The notes under the pieces are model-generated. The model made no database searches and was not told the origin of the DNA. It was given only the letters and a program-made list of their open reading frames with translations. A DNA stretch of 64,000 nt from Myxococcales bacterium (lineage in GTDB: Bacteria; Myxococcota_A; Polyangia; Polyangiales; Polyangiaceae): positions 186,001-250,000 of the forward strand of contig JADJCA010000011.1 in NCBI GenBank assembly GCA_016703425.1, read 5' to 3'. The position numbers and the translations under genes are program-made. The stretch's first letter is position 1, and each line of letters begins with the position of its first letter. This document shows positions 43,903-51,665 of this stretch, in pieces.

Positions 43903-45228
43903 TCACCGCACGGGTGGCGAAATTGGCAGACGCAGCGGATTTAGGTTCCGCCGCCGCAAGGCGTGGGGGTTCAAGTCCCTTCCCGTGCACTTCTCGAGAG
44001 ATGAGGGCTCCGACATGCCGCCCTCTCCAGCGCTTGCAGCCGCGAATGCAGCCGCTTTGACGGCTGCAAACTCAGGAATTGCTGCGTCGAGGGGAGCGAG
44101 GTCGCCGAGCTCGGTCTCGAGTGCGGTGCGCGCGGCGCGGCGGTAGCGATTGATCATTTGCGAGGAGCGATGGCCCGTGCGGTCGGCGACCCATGTTTCG
44201 GAACGCCCGTTGGCCAGCGCGAGGGTGATGAACGTCGCGCGAAGATCGTGAATGCGGATTGGCTGGCGCGCGTCCGAGTCCTCGAAGAGCTCGGGACGGT
44301 CGACGCCCGCGGCTCGGAGATGCTCGCGGAGCTTGTCGGCCAAGTGGGTGCGGTCGACGAGGCCCTCGAAGACGAGGTCGCTCGAGGCTCGCATGTCGCG
44401 CCACGCGCTGAGAGCGTCGACGACGCCCGGGCTCATCTTCCACGCGCGAGCGTCGTCGGTCTTGTTCGTGTCGAGGCGAATCACGCCGCGCTCGAGGTCG
44501 ACGTCGGCCCAGGTGAGGCGTTGTGCCTCGTCGCTCCGCATCCCCTCTCGCGCGAGGAACCCGTAGAAGACGCGGTGCGCGAGCGGCACGCTCGACGACG
44601 CGAGGAGCTTCGCGTCTTCGGCCGGATAGAGGTACGGCAACGCCTTCGCGCGTGGCGACTTGGGGAGAAAGCCGCGAGGGAGCGGCGAGCTCTTTAGTAA
44701 GCGGCACGGGTACACCGCGATCCCGAGGACGCGAATCATGAGCTGCGCAACGTGCCGCCTCGAGGACGCCGACAGCTCGCCAGGAAGGCGGCGAAGAACC
44801 TCCGCCGCGTGGTCGATGGTGAACGCGTCGAGCGGCACCTCGCCGACGACCGGATAGACGTGCTTCTCGAGGCGCCCCTCGTCGTCGTCGCTCGTTCGCT
44901 TGCGGCTCACATGGTCGGGGTAGCGGCGCGCCAGCTCGCCACTCGTCCAGTCTTCGGCGAACTTGCGGAAGGTGAGCGGGCCAGCCTTCGGGGGTTCGGC
45001 TTTTTTGACGATGACGCCGGCGACGATGCCTTCGACGGCACGACCAAGCTCGGCCATCTTCGCCTCGTCGGCGAGAGCGGCGCTCTCCGCAAGCTTCTCG
45101 ACGAAGTCGACCGCGCCGGCCACGCGGAGGCGGTTCACGAGGGCCTGAATGGCCTTCGCTCGCTGGTCGGCGGTCTCCGCGTCGACGCACCACGGGAGCG
45201 CTTCGTTGCGGCGCACACCAGGCGCCAC
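43903..45228 (-). CDS. Tyrosine recombinase (phage integrase)
   Basis: A 441-residue integrase. Catalytic residues are visible: Arg231 (EGMRSDEAQRLTW), a likely Lys256, His327 and Arg330 (RIHDLRATF), His353 (TGHRSSQMINRY) and Tyr362. An N-terminal SAM-like core-binding domain lies before residue 190. The last codons run antisense through the tRNA-Leu gene and stop at 43903, giving the tail GRDLNPHALRRRNLNP plus 10 residues of host-encoded sequence. The start is uncertain: GTG 45228 is the first usual codon, but the frame is open back to 45312 and RGRYFARIVVAP upstream looks like part of the protein, so an ATC at 45258 (GGAGG site upstream) or a sequence error is possible. Confidence 0.9.
   Translation of the reverse strand: MAPGVRRNEALPWCVDAETADQRAKAIQALVNRLRVAGAVDFVEKLAESAALADEAKMAELGRAVEGIVAGVIVKKAEPPKAGPLTFRKFAEDWTSGELARRYPDHVSRKRTSDDDEGRLEKHVYPVVGEVPLDAFTIDHAAEVLRRLPGELSASSRRHVAQLMIRVLGIAVYPCRLLKSSPLPRGFLPKSPRAKALPYLYPAEDAKLLASSSVPLAHRVFYGFLAREGMRSDEAQRLTWADVDLERGVIRLDTNKTDDARAWKMSPGVVDALSAWRDMRASSDLVFEGLVDRTHLADKLREHLRAAGVDRPELFEDSDARQPIRIHDLRATFITLALANGRSETWVADRTGHRSSQMINRYRRAARTALETELGDLAPLDAAIPEFAAVKAAAFAAASAGEGGMSEPSSLEKCTGRDLNPHALRRRNLNPLRLPISPPVR
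43908..43989 (+). tRNA. tRNA-Leu (anticodon TAG)
   Basis: The 82-nt gene folds as a class II tRNA. Acceptor GCACGGG pairs with CCCGTGC (43982-43988). The D arm has GCGAAATTGGCAGACGC. The anticodon stem is GCGGA/TCCGC with loop TTTAGGT, so TAG sits at 43942-43944. A variable arm (GCC GCAA GGC) and T loop TTCAAGT follow. The gene ends with discriminator A and encodes no CCA. Apart from the acceptor stem it closely resembles E. coli leuW. It is the integration site of the mobile element; from the anticodon loop onward its sequence lies within the 54-bp repeat. Confidence 0.95.
43940..43993 (+). repeat. Left attachment site (54-bp direct repeat)
   Basis: This 54-nt stretch, starting at the first base of the anticodon loop and ending four nt past the tRNA discriminator, is repeated exactly at 59808-59861. 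Bases on either side differ (A versus C before; T versus C after). It is the classical tRNA-type attachment site, and it keeps the tRNA gene intact at this end. Confidence 0.9.
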
Positions 45229-45289
45229 GACGATGCGGGCGAAGTAGCGGCCGCGGATGCAGCAAGCGCCTCCGCGCCGCGGGGTCGAC

Positions 45290-45487
45290 TTATTTCTTCG
45301 ACTTCTTCTTGGTCAGCCCCGCACGCTCCGCTTCCTCGCGAATGAGTTGCCGGACGGCGTCCGTCATCGAGAGCCGCCTCGTCTCCGAGATGCGCTCGAG
45401 CTCGCCCCGCTCGTCGAGGCTGAGACGGAGGAAGATCCCCTTCGTGCGGTGTCGGTCGGGTTGGGCGGCGGGCATGTGGCTATCCAT
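45290..45487 (-). CDS. Ribbon-helix-helix regulator, possibly excisionase-like
   Basis: A 65-residue basic protein (start ATG 45487; ATG 45475 also possible). A beta-strand segment (KGIFLRLSLDE) is followed by two helices (LERISETRRLSMTDAVRQLI), the layout of Arc/CopG ribbon-helix-helix DNA-binding proteins. It sits directly upstream of integrase and its 3' end overlaps the region of the uncertain integrase start, so it may control or assist recombination. Confidence 0.7.
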   Translation of the reverse strand: MDSHMPAAQPDRHRTKGIFLRLSLDERGELERISETRRLSMTDAVRQLIREEAERAGLTKKKSKK

Positions 45488-45614
45488 GCCTAGCACGCGC
45501 TTTCGACAATGGAAACGCTATTTCTGGCGATGCTTTTTCACATCGATGCGTTCCGTGGAAGGTCGCGGGGTTGCGGGGCCGCGTTCGTGATGCGAATAGG
45601 TCTCGCCGAAGCGG

Positions 45615-46034
45615 CTATTGCGCACCGCGTTCGAGGTTGGCCTGAAAGACACCGACGACCTTGTCGCGCATCTCGCGTGACGAGATGTCCAAGAGGGACG
45701 CGTGCGCCGGCTTGAGTTCCGCGATTTGGCAGTCGTGTGACGAATATCGGACATCGACGCCGATCTTCCGAAGGGCAGAGGCAGCGAAGCGGGCCACTCC
45801 GTACCCCTTCCACGCCGGCTTCGCGGCCTCCAGCGACGCCAGGTCGTTCGGGAGGCGAGACGCGACATACACCGATGGCCCGTAGTTGCTCGGGGTCGGG
45901 GTACCCTCGAATTCCTTCGTCGGAAGCGACGCGGTTTTCACCACTCGTCCCTCGATATGGGTGGGGTGAATCAGGCGCAACACAGCTTCTTCGTCACCGA
46001 CCGGCACAAGGTCGGACGCCGGCGGACGAATCAC
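45615..46034 (-). CDS. Cargo cassette protein 3, unknown
   Basis: A 139-residue protein from GTG 46034, overlapping the previous stop (GTGA). It has an internal YGPSVYVASRLPNDLASLEAAKPAWKG-type region and a C-terminal helix (MRDKVVGVFQANLERG). No family is recognised. It is the last gene of a tightly coupled three-gene unit that lies between the tail and integrase modules, a place where phages often carry accessory or defence genes. Confidence 0.6.
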   Translation of the reverse strand: MIRPPASDLVPVGDEEAVLRLIHPTHIEGRVVKTASLPTKEFEGTPTPSNYGPSVYVASRLPNDLASLEAAKPAWKGYGVARFAASALRKIGVDVRYSSHDCQIAELKPAHASLLDISSREMRDKVVGVFQANLERGAQ

Positions 46035-46543
46035 TTGCCGCGTCGCTGGTCGAGCAGCCGGGTTGTACGCAACAGAAGATCGCCAAGCGACGAGAACGTC
46101 TCTTCGGTGCGCTCCGACGGGCTCGACGCGGACACGACATGTTTCGCATCCCCAAGCTCCGCAAGTACGGTCCGCTCGCCATCGCGCCATTCGAAGTGGA
46201 TGTACCCATCTCCGCACGGCGAGATCATCGGCCGGGGGACATCGAACAACACGACCATCGCGACGAACGAGCGCGCCGATTCCCAGCGTGACGCTGGAAA
46301 AGCTTCAGCCCCCTCATCGTCCCATCCCGGCAACCGGGTAACGACCTCGAGCCGCTTCAGTGTTTCGCGCGCCTCATCAAGCCACGGCTGTCGCCGCGCC
46401 GTGCGGGGCCCGGTGGGCTTCGGACGCGCGACTACGGGCAGCGGCGGCGGCTCCAGCTTACGCTCGACGCCGCTCTCCGGCGGCGGCGGCACGCGCCACC
46501 GTTGACCTTGCGTCTGTCGACGGTCGTAGGCGTGTTCGCTCAC
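46031..46543 (-). CDS. Cargo cassette protein 2, LPGWDDEGA-type
   Basis: A 170-residue protein from GTG 46543. After a Pro-rich N-terminus, it carries ETLKRLEVVTRLPGWDDEGAEAF, then P-x-ISPCGDGYIHFEW. This pattern (GWDGxGA ... PxPxGDGxxxLEW) occurs in many uncharacterised proteins of mobile elements, as I recall. No function is established. It overlaps both neighbours by 4 nt. Confidence 0.62.
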   Translation of the reverse strand: MSEHAYDRRQTQGQRWRVPPPPESGVERKLEPPPLPVVARPKPTGPRTARRQPWLDEARETLKRLEVVTRLPGWDDEGAEAFPASRWESARSFVAMVVLFDVPRPMISPCGDGYIHFEWRDGERTVLAELGDAKHVVSASSPSERTEETFSSLGDLLLRTTRLLDQRRGK

Positions 46544-46827
46544 TGAATCCTCCCTGAGGTTGGGCTTGGCTGAACAAGATCCATGACCATCGCCACGAGT
46601 TGGAGGGCCTGCCCTTTGCCCATGATGACCCGCGTCCTCACGAGCGCAGGTAGCACTTGCTTGCCGCCCTCCTCACGGATGGCTTGCGGCTGCACGGAGC
46701 AGAAGTCGAGGTAAACCTCGTCATCCGACGCCGACAGCGCCACATGGTTCGAGTGGACCTCGGGCAAGTCGCGCGGGTCGGCAGGGTAGATCGGCTTGAA
46801 CTCCTGGATGTTTATCCGGTCGGCCAC
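46540..46827 (-). CDS. DUF3467-like small protein
   Basis: A 95-residue protein from GTG 46827 with ribosome site GAGGAG. The pattern VHSNHVALSASDDEVYLDFC, a variable part, then RTRVIMGKGQALQLVAMVMDL fits DUF3467, whose members have a strand-helix layout and unknown role. It is first in the three-gene unit and overlaps the next gene by GTGA. Confidence 0.7.
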   Translation of the reverse strand: MADRINIQEFKPIYPADPRDLPEVHSNHVALSASDDEVYLDFCSVQPQAIREEGGKQVLPALVRTRVIMGKGQALQLVAMVMDLVQPSPTSGRIQ

Positions 46828-46942
46828 GGGGTCTCCTCGGGCGGGAAGATATGCGCTCCGGAGGGAACACGCACGTTCGGCGTAGTATGCCCCGCCCGCA
46901 TGCTCTACGGGGGTTCAGTGGCGCCTTGCTGAGCACCGTCGC

Positions 46943-48052
46943 TCACGCCCTCACCTTCGACGCGCCGGTGAGGATGACGCCGGTGATCGGAACGGGCGCG
47001 AGAAGCACGCTCTCGAATGCGCCCGCCGTTGGTGAAACCCCCGAGAACGGCGTCCCGGGCGGGATGGTGCACGACACGACATCGCCAACGCGCGCGACCG
47101 CTTGGAGGCCGCCGCCGAGCGATAGCTCAGTCACGCCGCCGGCGGCGTCGAACGAAACAACGCGAGGCTTGGCGGGGTCGCCATTCTTCCAGGTGACACC
47201 GACGCGCGTCCCTCGAGGCACCTTCGCGGTCGTGCCCGGGGTGCCGAAGTCAATCGGGACGCCGGCGAGGTCCGGAAAGCGGGGGTCCTCGAGGTCGAGC
47301 TCGAGCGTCCCGTCGGCCGCTTGGAGGATGACGGTCGCGGCGTAGGTGCCGAAATAGTCGACGTGTGAGACCGCCCGACGGATGAGGGCGTCGAGGGTCG
47401 CGCGGTCGCCGACCTCGAGGACCATCGCGGTCCCCTGGTCTCCGACCGAGGCCGTCGCTCGAGCGACGCGCTCGCCGGCGACCGTCGTGCCCGGGAGGGC
47501 CCATCGCCGCACCTCGACGCGCCCGGTCGCGCTGTCGCGGTTGAGGATGTCGAGGTCGACGAGGCCGGCGTCGGGCCACGTCGGGGCCTTGAGCAGGAGC
47601 GATCCCGCCGGGGTCATGCGCCACGCGAGGCCGAGGGAGCGGGCGAGCGAGGAGAGCGCGAGGGCGGCGTGCGAGCCCTCGCGGGTCCAGTGCTCGAGCT
47701 CGACGTCGACGTCGCTCGCGGGGTCGAGTGTCTCGCCTGCCTCCGTTGCGATGTCATTCGCGACCGTGCGCGCGGAGACGCGGCGATAGTGTCGAGCGGC
47801 GAGGACCTTCGGCATGCCGCCGCCACCGCCGACGATGCGAGCCTCGACGGTGCCGGCAAACGACGCGCCACGGCGCGCGGCGCCGCGGAACGTGCCAACG
47901 CCTTCCCACTCGAGCGACACGGCTCCGGCGACGACGGACGCGTCGGAGCCCTCGACCTCGACGTCGGCCCACCACGCGCCCTCGAGGGGCACGACGAGGC
48001 GAGCGCGCACCACACGGGCGCCGTTGAGGGTGACGAGTGAGTTGTTACGCAT
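46943..48052 (-). CDS. Putative phage tail hub/baseplate protein
   Basis: A 369-residue protein starting at ATG 48052, 8 nt inside the end of the tape measure gene. The layout, with an N-terminal beta region and segments such as ARTVANDIATEAGETLDP and LSSLARSLGLAWRMTPAGSLLLKAP, resembles late-control D / Mu gp44-like hub proteins, which link the tail tube to the baseplate. Position after the tape measure supports this. The exact family is uncertain. Confidence 0.62.
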   Translation of the reverse strand: MRNNSLVTLNGARVVRARLVVPLEGAWWADVEVEGSDASVVAGAVSLEWEGVGTFRGAARRGASFAGTVEARIVGGGGGMPKVLAARHYRRVSARTVANDIATEAGETLDPASDVDVELEHWTREGSHAALALSSLARSLGLAWRMTPAGSLLLKAPTWPDAGLVDLDILNRDSATGRVEVRRWALPGTTVAGERVARATASVGDQGTAMVLEVGDRATLDALIRRAVSHVDYFGTYAATVILQAADGTLELDLEDPRFPDLAGVPIDFGTPGTTAKVPRGTRVGVTWKNGDPAKPRVVSFDAAGGVTELSLGGGLQAVARVGDVVSCTIPPGTPFSGVSPTAGAFESVLLAPVPITGVILTGASKVRA

Positions 48053-49841
48053 GACCTGCCTCCAACGCTGATCCCTCAAGTGCGGACGCGAACTCTTCGC
48101 CGAGACTTCGGCCGAGTCGGCGGCCGTAGCTCTCCGCGCTCTCGCCCTCGCGCCGCCCATCGGCATTGACCGTGACGGTGACGTTGTTGGTGCTTCGAGC
48201 CCCGGAAGGCCTCCCGAGGTCGTGTGGCGCGGACGCGGAGACGGCGCGCGGCGCCGTGTCGGCCGCATCGAGGCGCGTCGCGAGGTTCTCGAGGCTGAAC
48301 GCGTCACTTCCCGCCTGGACCTGGGAGAGCAAGGAACTCTCAGCGCCTCCGGTCGCGAACTCCGCCGCGCCTGGTCCGGTCTTGATTCCCAGGGCGCTCC
48401 TCACCGCGGGCGGGAGCTGGTCAACCAGACTTCCGAGGCGAGAGAGCAAGCCGGCCCACGCCGACGACAAGCCTTGCCAAATGCCCTCGACGATGTCGGT
48501 CCCGACCTTCACGAAACGATCCCAGGACATGCCGAGCTCGAGCGGGAGGCTCCGCCAGAAGTCGAGGAACTTTTGCCAGCGGTCGACGACCCAACCGGCA
48601 GCGGCCGCGACCACGGCGCCGCCGACTACAATCGCGCCGAAGACGAGGCCGACGACAGTGCCGACGCTCTCGAAGCCGCGTGTGAGGCGGTCGAGGTGGT
48701 CGGTGCCGCTGATTCCCAACATGGCGAGGATGTCGGAGAAGCGCTCGAAGGTTGCGAGCGCTCCCTTCCCGCCGGCGGCTAGCCCATCGATGAAGGCGGC
48801 CCCCATCTTCGACAGCGGCTCGAGAACGTCGAGGACGCGCGACAGCCCCTTCGTCGCGTCGGGGTTCCCGAAGGCGCGCGTGATGGCGTCGCCGATGGTC
48901 TCGATGATGCGAACGACGCGGCCCCCCGTGTCGCTCTTTGGGTTTAGGGCGTTGCCGAGGTCCTCGAGGAACTTCATGCCCCCGCCGCCCTTGAAGTTGG
49001 CGGCGGTCACGAGCTCGAAGGGCCTCGACGCGAGCGTCGACGTGAGGCCGGTCATCGTCTTGGCCATCTTCGCCTGAAGCGAGCCGGCGTTCCCGCCGCT
49101 CATTCCGACCGTGATGGCCTCGAGGATGGCGCCGACGCCTTGGTCGGCCGTGATCTTCCCGGCTTGCTGTAGCTTGTCGAGCTCGTTCCGCGTCTTCCCG
49201 AGCGTCTTCCCGAGCGAGTCATAAACGAGCTTTTGCGAGACGCCCGCCTCCGCGAGCTGCATCATCTCTTCGCCAGAGAGCTTGCCCTTCGCCTTGATTT
49301 GGCCGAGCGCGCGAACGACGCTCTCAATGCCCTCTTGACCCTTGAGGACGCCGACGTCGCCGACGACGTTGAGGACGTCGAACACCTCGCCCTGCTTGAA
49401 GCCGGCGATGAGGAGCTTTTGGATGTTCCCGACGACGTCCTTCGTCGCGAAGGGTGTCACCGCGGCGAAGTCGACGGCCTTGTTATAGATGTCGGCCGCG
49501 GCTTCCTTGGTGCCGAGCATGACCTCGAAGCCGACGAGCGTGTTCTCCTTGAAGGCGAGCGACTCGGCCGCGAACTTCGCGCCGAGCACAGCGCCGCCGA
49601 CAGCGACGGCGCCCGCAACAAGGGCGACCGACTTGAGGCCGCCGGCGACGTTCTTGAGGAATTCGCCCGAGCCGGAATTTAGTTCCTTGATGCCCTTCGC
49701 CGCGCCCGGCATGAATTGCCCTTGGGCGTTGCGGAGGGGGCGCATCGCTCGATCCAACCCGTCGAGAGAGGCCGTGGCCTTGCGGGCCGGGCCGCTCACG
49801 CGGTCGAGGAGCTCGAGGACAAAGGTGAGGGTGTCAGCCAT
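48045..49841 (-). CDS. Phage tail tape measure protein
   Basis: A 598-residue protein that starts MADTLTFVLELLDRVSGPAR, the usual beginning of tape measure proteins. It has long helices, hydrophobic segments (VALVAGAVAVGGAVLGAKF and GLVFGAIVVGGAVVAAAAG), and the motif KLSGEEMMQLAEAGV that is common in these proteins. Tape measure length sets tail length, at roughly 1.5 angstrom per residue, so about 90 nm would be expected. It overlaps its neighbours by 8 nt on both sides. Confidence 0.88.
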   Translation of the reverse strand: MADTLTFVLELLDRVSGPARKATASLDGLDRAMRPLRNAQGQFMPGAAKGIKELNSGSGEFLKNVAGGLKSVALVAGAVAVGGAVLGAKFAAESLAFKENTLVGFEVMLGTKEAAADIYNKAVDFAAVTPFATKDVVGNIQKLLIAGFKQGEVFDVLNVVGDVGVLKGQEGIESVVRALGQIKAKGKLSGEEMMQLAEAGVSQKLVYDSLGKTLGKTRNELDKLQQAGKITADQGVGAILEAITVGMSGGNAGSLQAKMAKTMTGLTSTLASRPFELVTAANFKGGGGMKFLEDLGNALNPKSDTGGRVVRIIETIGDAITRAFGNPDATKGLSRVLDVLEPLSKMGAAFIDGLAAGGKGALATFERFSDILAMLGISGTDHLDRLTRGFESVGTVVGLVFGAIVVGGAVVAAAAGWVVDRWQKFLDFWRSLPLELGMSWDRFVKVGTDIVEGIWQGLSSAWAGLLSRLGSLVDQLPPAVRSALGIKTGPGAAEFATGGAESSLLSQVQAGSDAFSLENLATRLDAADTAPRAVSASAPHDLGRPSGARSTNNVTVTVNADGRREGESAESYGRRLGRSLGEEFASALEGSALEAGHA

Positions 49842-50130
49842 TGCGCGCCTCCGCGACGTTGAAGATCAGCGCTTCGTCACCGAGCCCGACGAGGCCCACG
49901 ACGGAGCTGGGGCGTGCGGCGCTCCTCGCGCTCTCGTACCGCTGAGCCAACGCTGGCCACTTCTCGCGCAGCTCCCGAAGCAGGTCGCGTGCGAGCACGA
50001 CCGACGCTTCGCAGTCTTCTCGCACAAGCACGGCGAGACTGGCCGGCCTGTGCCCTAGCGCCATCATCGCGAACAGCTTCGGTCGAAGCGCTTGCTCCCA
50101 TCGTTCAAAGTCGGTCGGCGTCGGATTCAT
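49834..50130 (-). CDS. Small protein in the tail-chaperone position
   Basis: A 98-residue protein (MNPTPTDFERWEQAL start). It has a helical character and overlaps the tape measure start by 8 nt. Small genes just before a tape measure usually encode tail assembly chaperones, so this is a candidate by position only. No slippery site for a frameshifted second form was found. Confidence 0.55.
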   Translation of the reverse strand: MNPTPTDFERWEQALRPKLFAMMALGHRPASLAVLVREDCEASVVLARDLLRELREKWPALAQRYESARSAARPSSVVGLVGLGDEALIFNVAEARNG

Positions 50131-50143
50131 CGTCGACCTCCCT

Positions 50144-50962
50144 TCACTCCGCCGCCGTGGGGGGCTCGTTGTTGAATGTCACTGGCGCGAGCCTCTCGAC
50201 GACCGCCGAGAAGAACGCCGCCGTGGGCTCGCTCTCCCACGGCCACGCGAACCCTTGCGAGAACCCGACGGCGGGGGCTTCGCGCGGCTGAACCCACGCC
50301 CCGAGCCGCATGAAGTTCGGGTCACCGGGCGGAGGCGGCGTCTCGCCTCGAGCGTGGGCGAGCTCAGCGATGGTGCGCTGACTCAAGTGGAGAGCACGCG
50401 CGACGAGCGCCTCGAGCGCGCCGAAGCCGGAGATGTTCGTCTCCCGCGATGACGCTCGCAGGTCGAGCGCGTCGGTGGCACCAAGCTCCGTCGCCCGCGT
50501 AGCCATGGCATGAAACACGCGTGCCTTCGTCGAGAGCCTCGCGCGTATCGCCGCGAGGCGGTCGGACAGCTCGGCGACCTCGAGGACATCCTCAGCGACG
50601 AGCTCGTCGAACGCCTGCGCCGTCACTTGGGGCGCGAGGATGGCCAGCGCGGCAGCGTTCGCGTTTGCCGTTGCGAGTTCAAGCGCCCGAGTTGCTTTCG
50701 CCACAACCGCACGCTTCCAGCGCGCCATGGCCTCGAGACGGGAGAGCTCGAGCTCGAGCGGCTCGACGTTCTTGGTCCAGGCCTTTGGGTCGGCCATGTG
50801 GGCATCCCTTGCGCGCTCGAGCGCGGCGCGTGCGGCGTCGACCTCGCTGGCGGCCTGTCGTGCGGCGGTCTCCGCGCCCTCGAGCGCGGCGCGTGCTTCG
50901 CGCACCTTCGCCTCGTCGTCGTCGTGGCGCTTCTCTCTGGCGATCGGCGTGAGCGCGTTCAT
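50144..50962 (-). CDS. Coiled-coil phage structural candidate
   Basis: A 272-residue protein starting at ATG 50962. Residues of about 15-150 are Ala/Arg/Glu-rich heptads, predicted to be a long coiled coil, followed by a Pro-rich hinge and a globular end (FMRLGAWVQPREAPAVGFSQ). It could be a scaffold or tail protein. It does not look like a portal or capsid protein. It overlaps the upstream small gene by 4 nt. Confidence 0.6.
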   Translation of the reverse strand: MNALTPIAREKRHDDDEAKVREARAALEGAETAARQAASEVDAARAALERARDAHMADPKAWTKNVEPLELELSRLEAMARWKRAVVAKATRALELATANANAAALAILAPQVTAQAFDELVAEDVLEVAELSDRLAAIRARLSTKARVFHAMATRATELGATDALDLRASSRETNISGFGALEALVARALHLSQRTIAELAHARGETPPPPGDPNFMRLGAWVQPREAPAVGFSQGFAWPWESEPTAAFFSAVVERLAPVTFNNEPPTAAE

Positions 50963-51171
50963 GAGCGGGGCTCCTTGACTTGGGGGGCCTTCATGTCCGC
51001 GAGGGCGCGTTCCGTTTCCGCATCCTCGTGTGACGTGGCGAGATGGCAGAGGACGGCGAAACGACGGAGGCCTTCCCCAACGGTCCGCGCGCCGGTGGCG
51101 GACCTCAGCACGTCGTGAACGAGCCCAACGCGCTGCGCAGCCTGCTCGGCGGTCATGGCGGGAGTTCCCAT
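50959..51171 (-). CDS. Small phage protein, unknown
   Basis: A 70-residue helical protein (MGTPAMTAEQAAQRVGLVHD). It starts in a TGATG junction with the preceding gene and ends in an ATGA overlap with the coiled-coil gene. No domain is recognised. Confidence 0.6.
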   Translation of the reverse strand: MGTPAMTAEQAAQRVGLVHDVLRSATGARTVGEGLRRFAVLCHLATSHEDAETERALADMKAPQVKEPRS

Positions 51172-51665
51172 CAGAGCACCCCTTCGTCAATCATCCGTTT
51201 TTGCGTGGCGACGTAGACGTCGGCCGACAGGCCGAGAACCCTCAGCGTCGCCTCGTCGGGGACGTCGATGGTGCGCGCGCCGTGGTGAACGACGCGCGTC
51301 GCCGGTGACGCGCTTTCGCGCTGAAGCGTTGCTACCTGCCGCTCGAGCGGCACCGGATGAAGCGTGCCGTCGGCGATCTGCTTCCGCTGTACCTCGATGA
51401 ACTCGTCGCGCGTCATGCCGAGGAGCCGCAGGGTCGCGGCGGGAGGCACTTCGACGCCGTCGGCGGTGAAGGTGGTTCGGTCGTTGGTGTTCATGGTTTG
51501 GGCTCTTTCTTCTGTCGGCACGAAGGGCGCCGAGTGGTTTGAGGGTGGGCCAGCGGGTGAGCGTGAAGCGGGGCCGTCGTCGCCGGATGACGGCGAGAGC
51601 ACGATGGGAATGAAGAGAGCGTCGACGACGACCGTGCCCTCGACGTTGAAGCGTCGGTCGGTCAT
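51171..51665 (-). CDS. Phage protein with a duplicated helical motif
   Basis: A 164-residue protein from ATG 51665 with ribosome site GGAGGAG. Two copies of one motif are visible, AATLRLLGMTRDEFIEVQRKQ and EATLRVLGLSADVYVATQK, each of helix-turn-helix length and separated by about 45 residues. A beta segment (FNVEGTVVVDALFIPIVL) is at the N-terminus and a Ser/Pro linker follows. Function is unknown. It overlaps the large terminase gene by 4 nt. Confidence 0.6.
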   Translation of the reverse strand: MTDRRFNVEGTVVVDALFIPIVLSPSSGDDGPASRSPAGPPSNHSAPFVPTEERAQTMNTNDRTTFTADGVEVPPAATLRLLGMTRDEFIEVQRKQIADGTLHPVPLERQVATLQRESASPATRVVHHGARTIDVPDEATLRVLGLSADVYVATQKRMIDEGVL

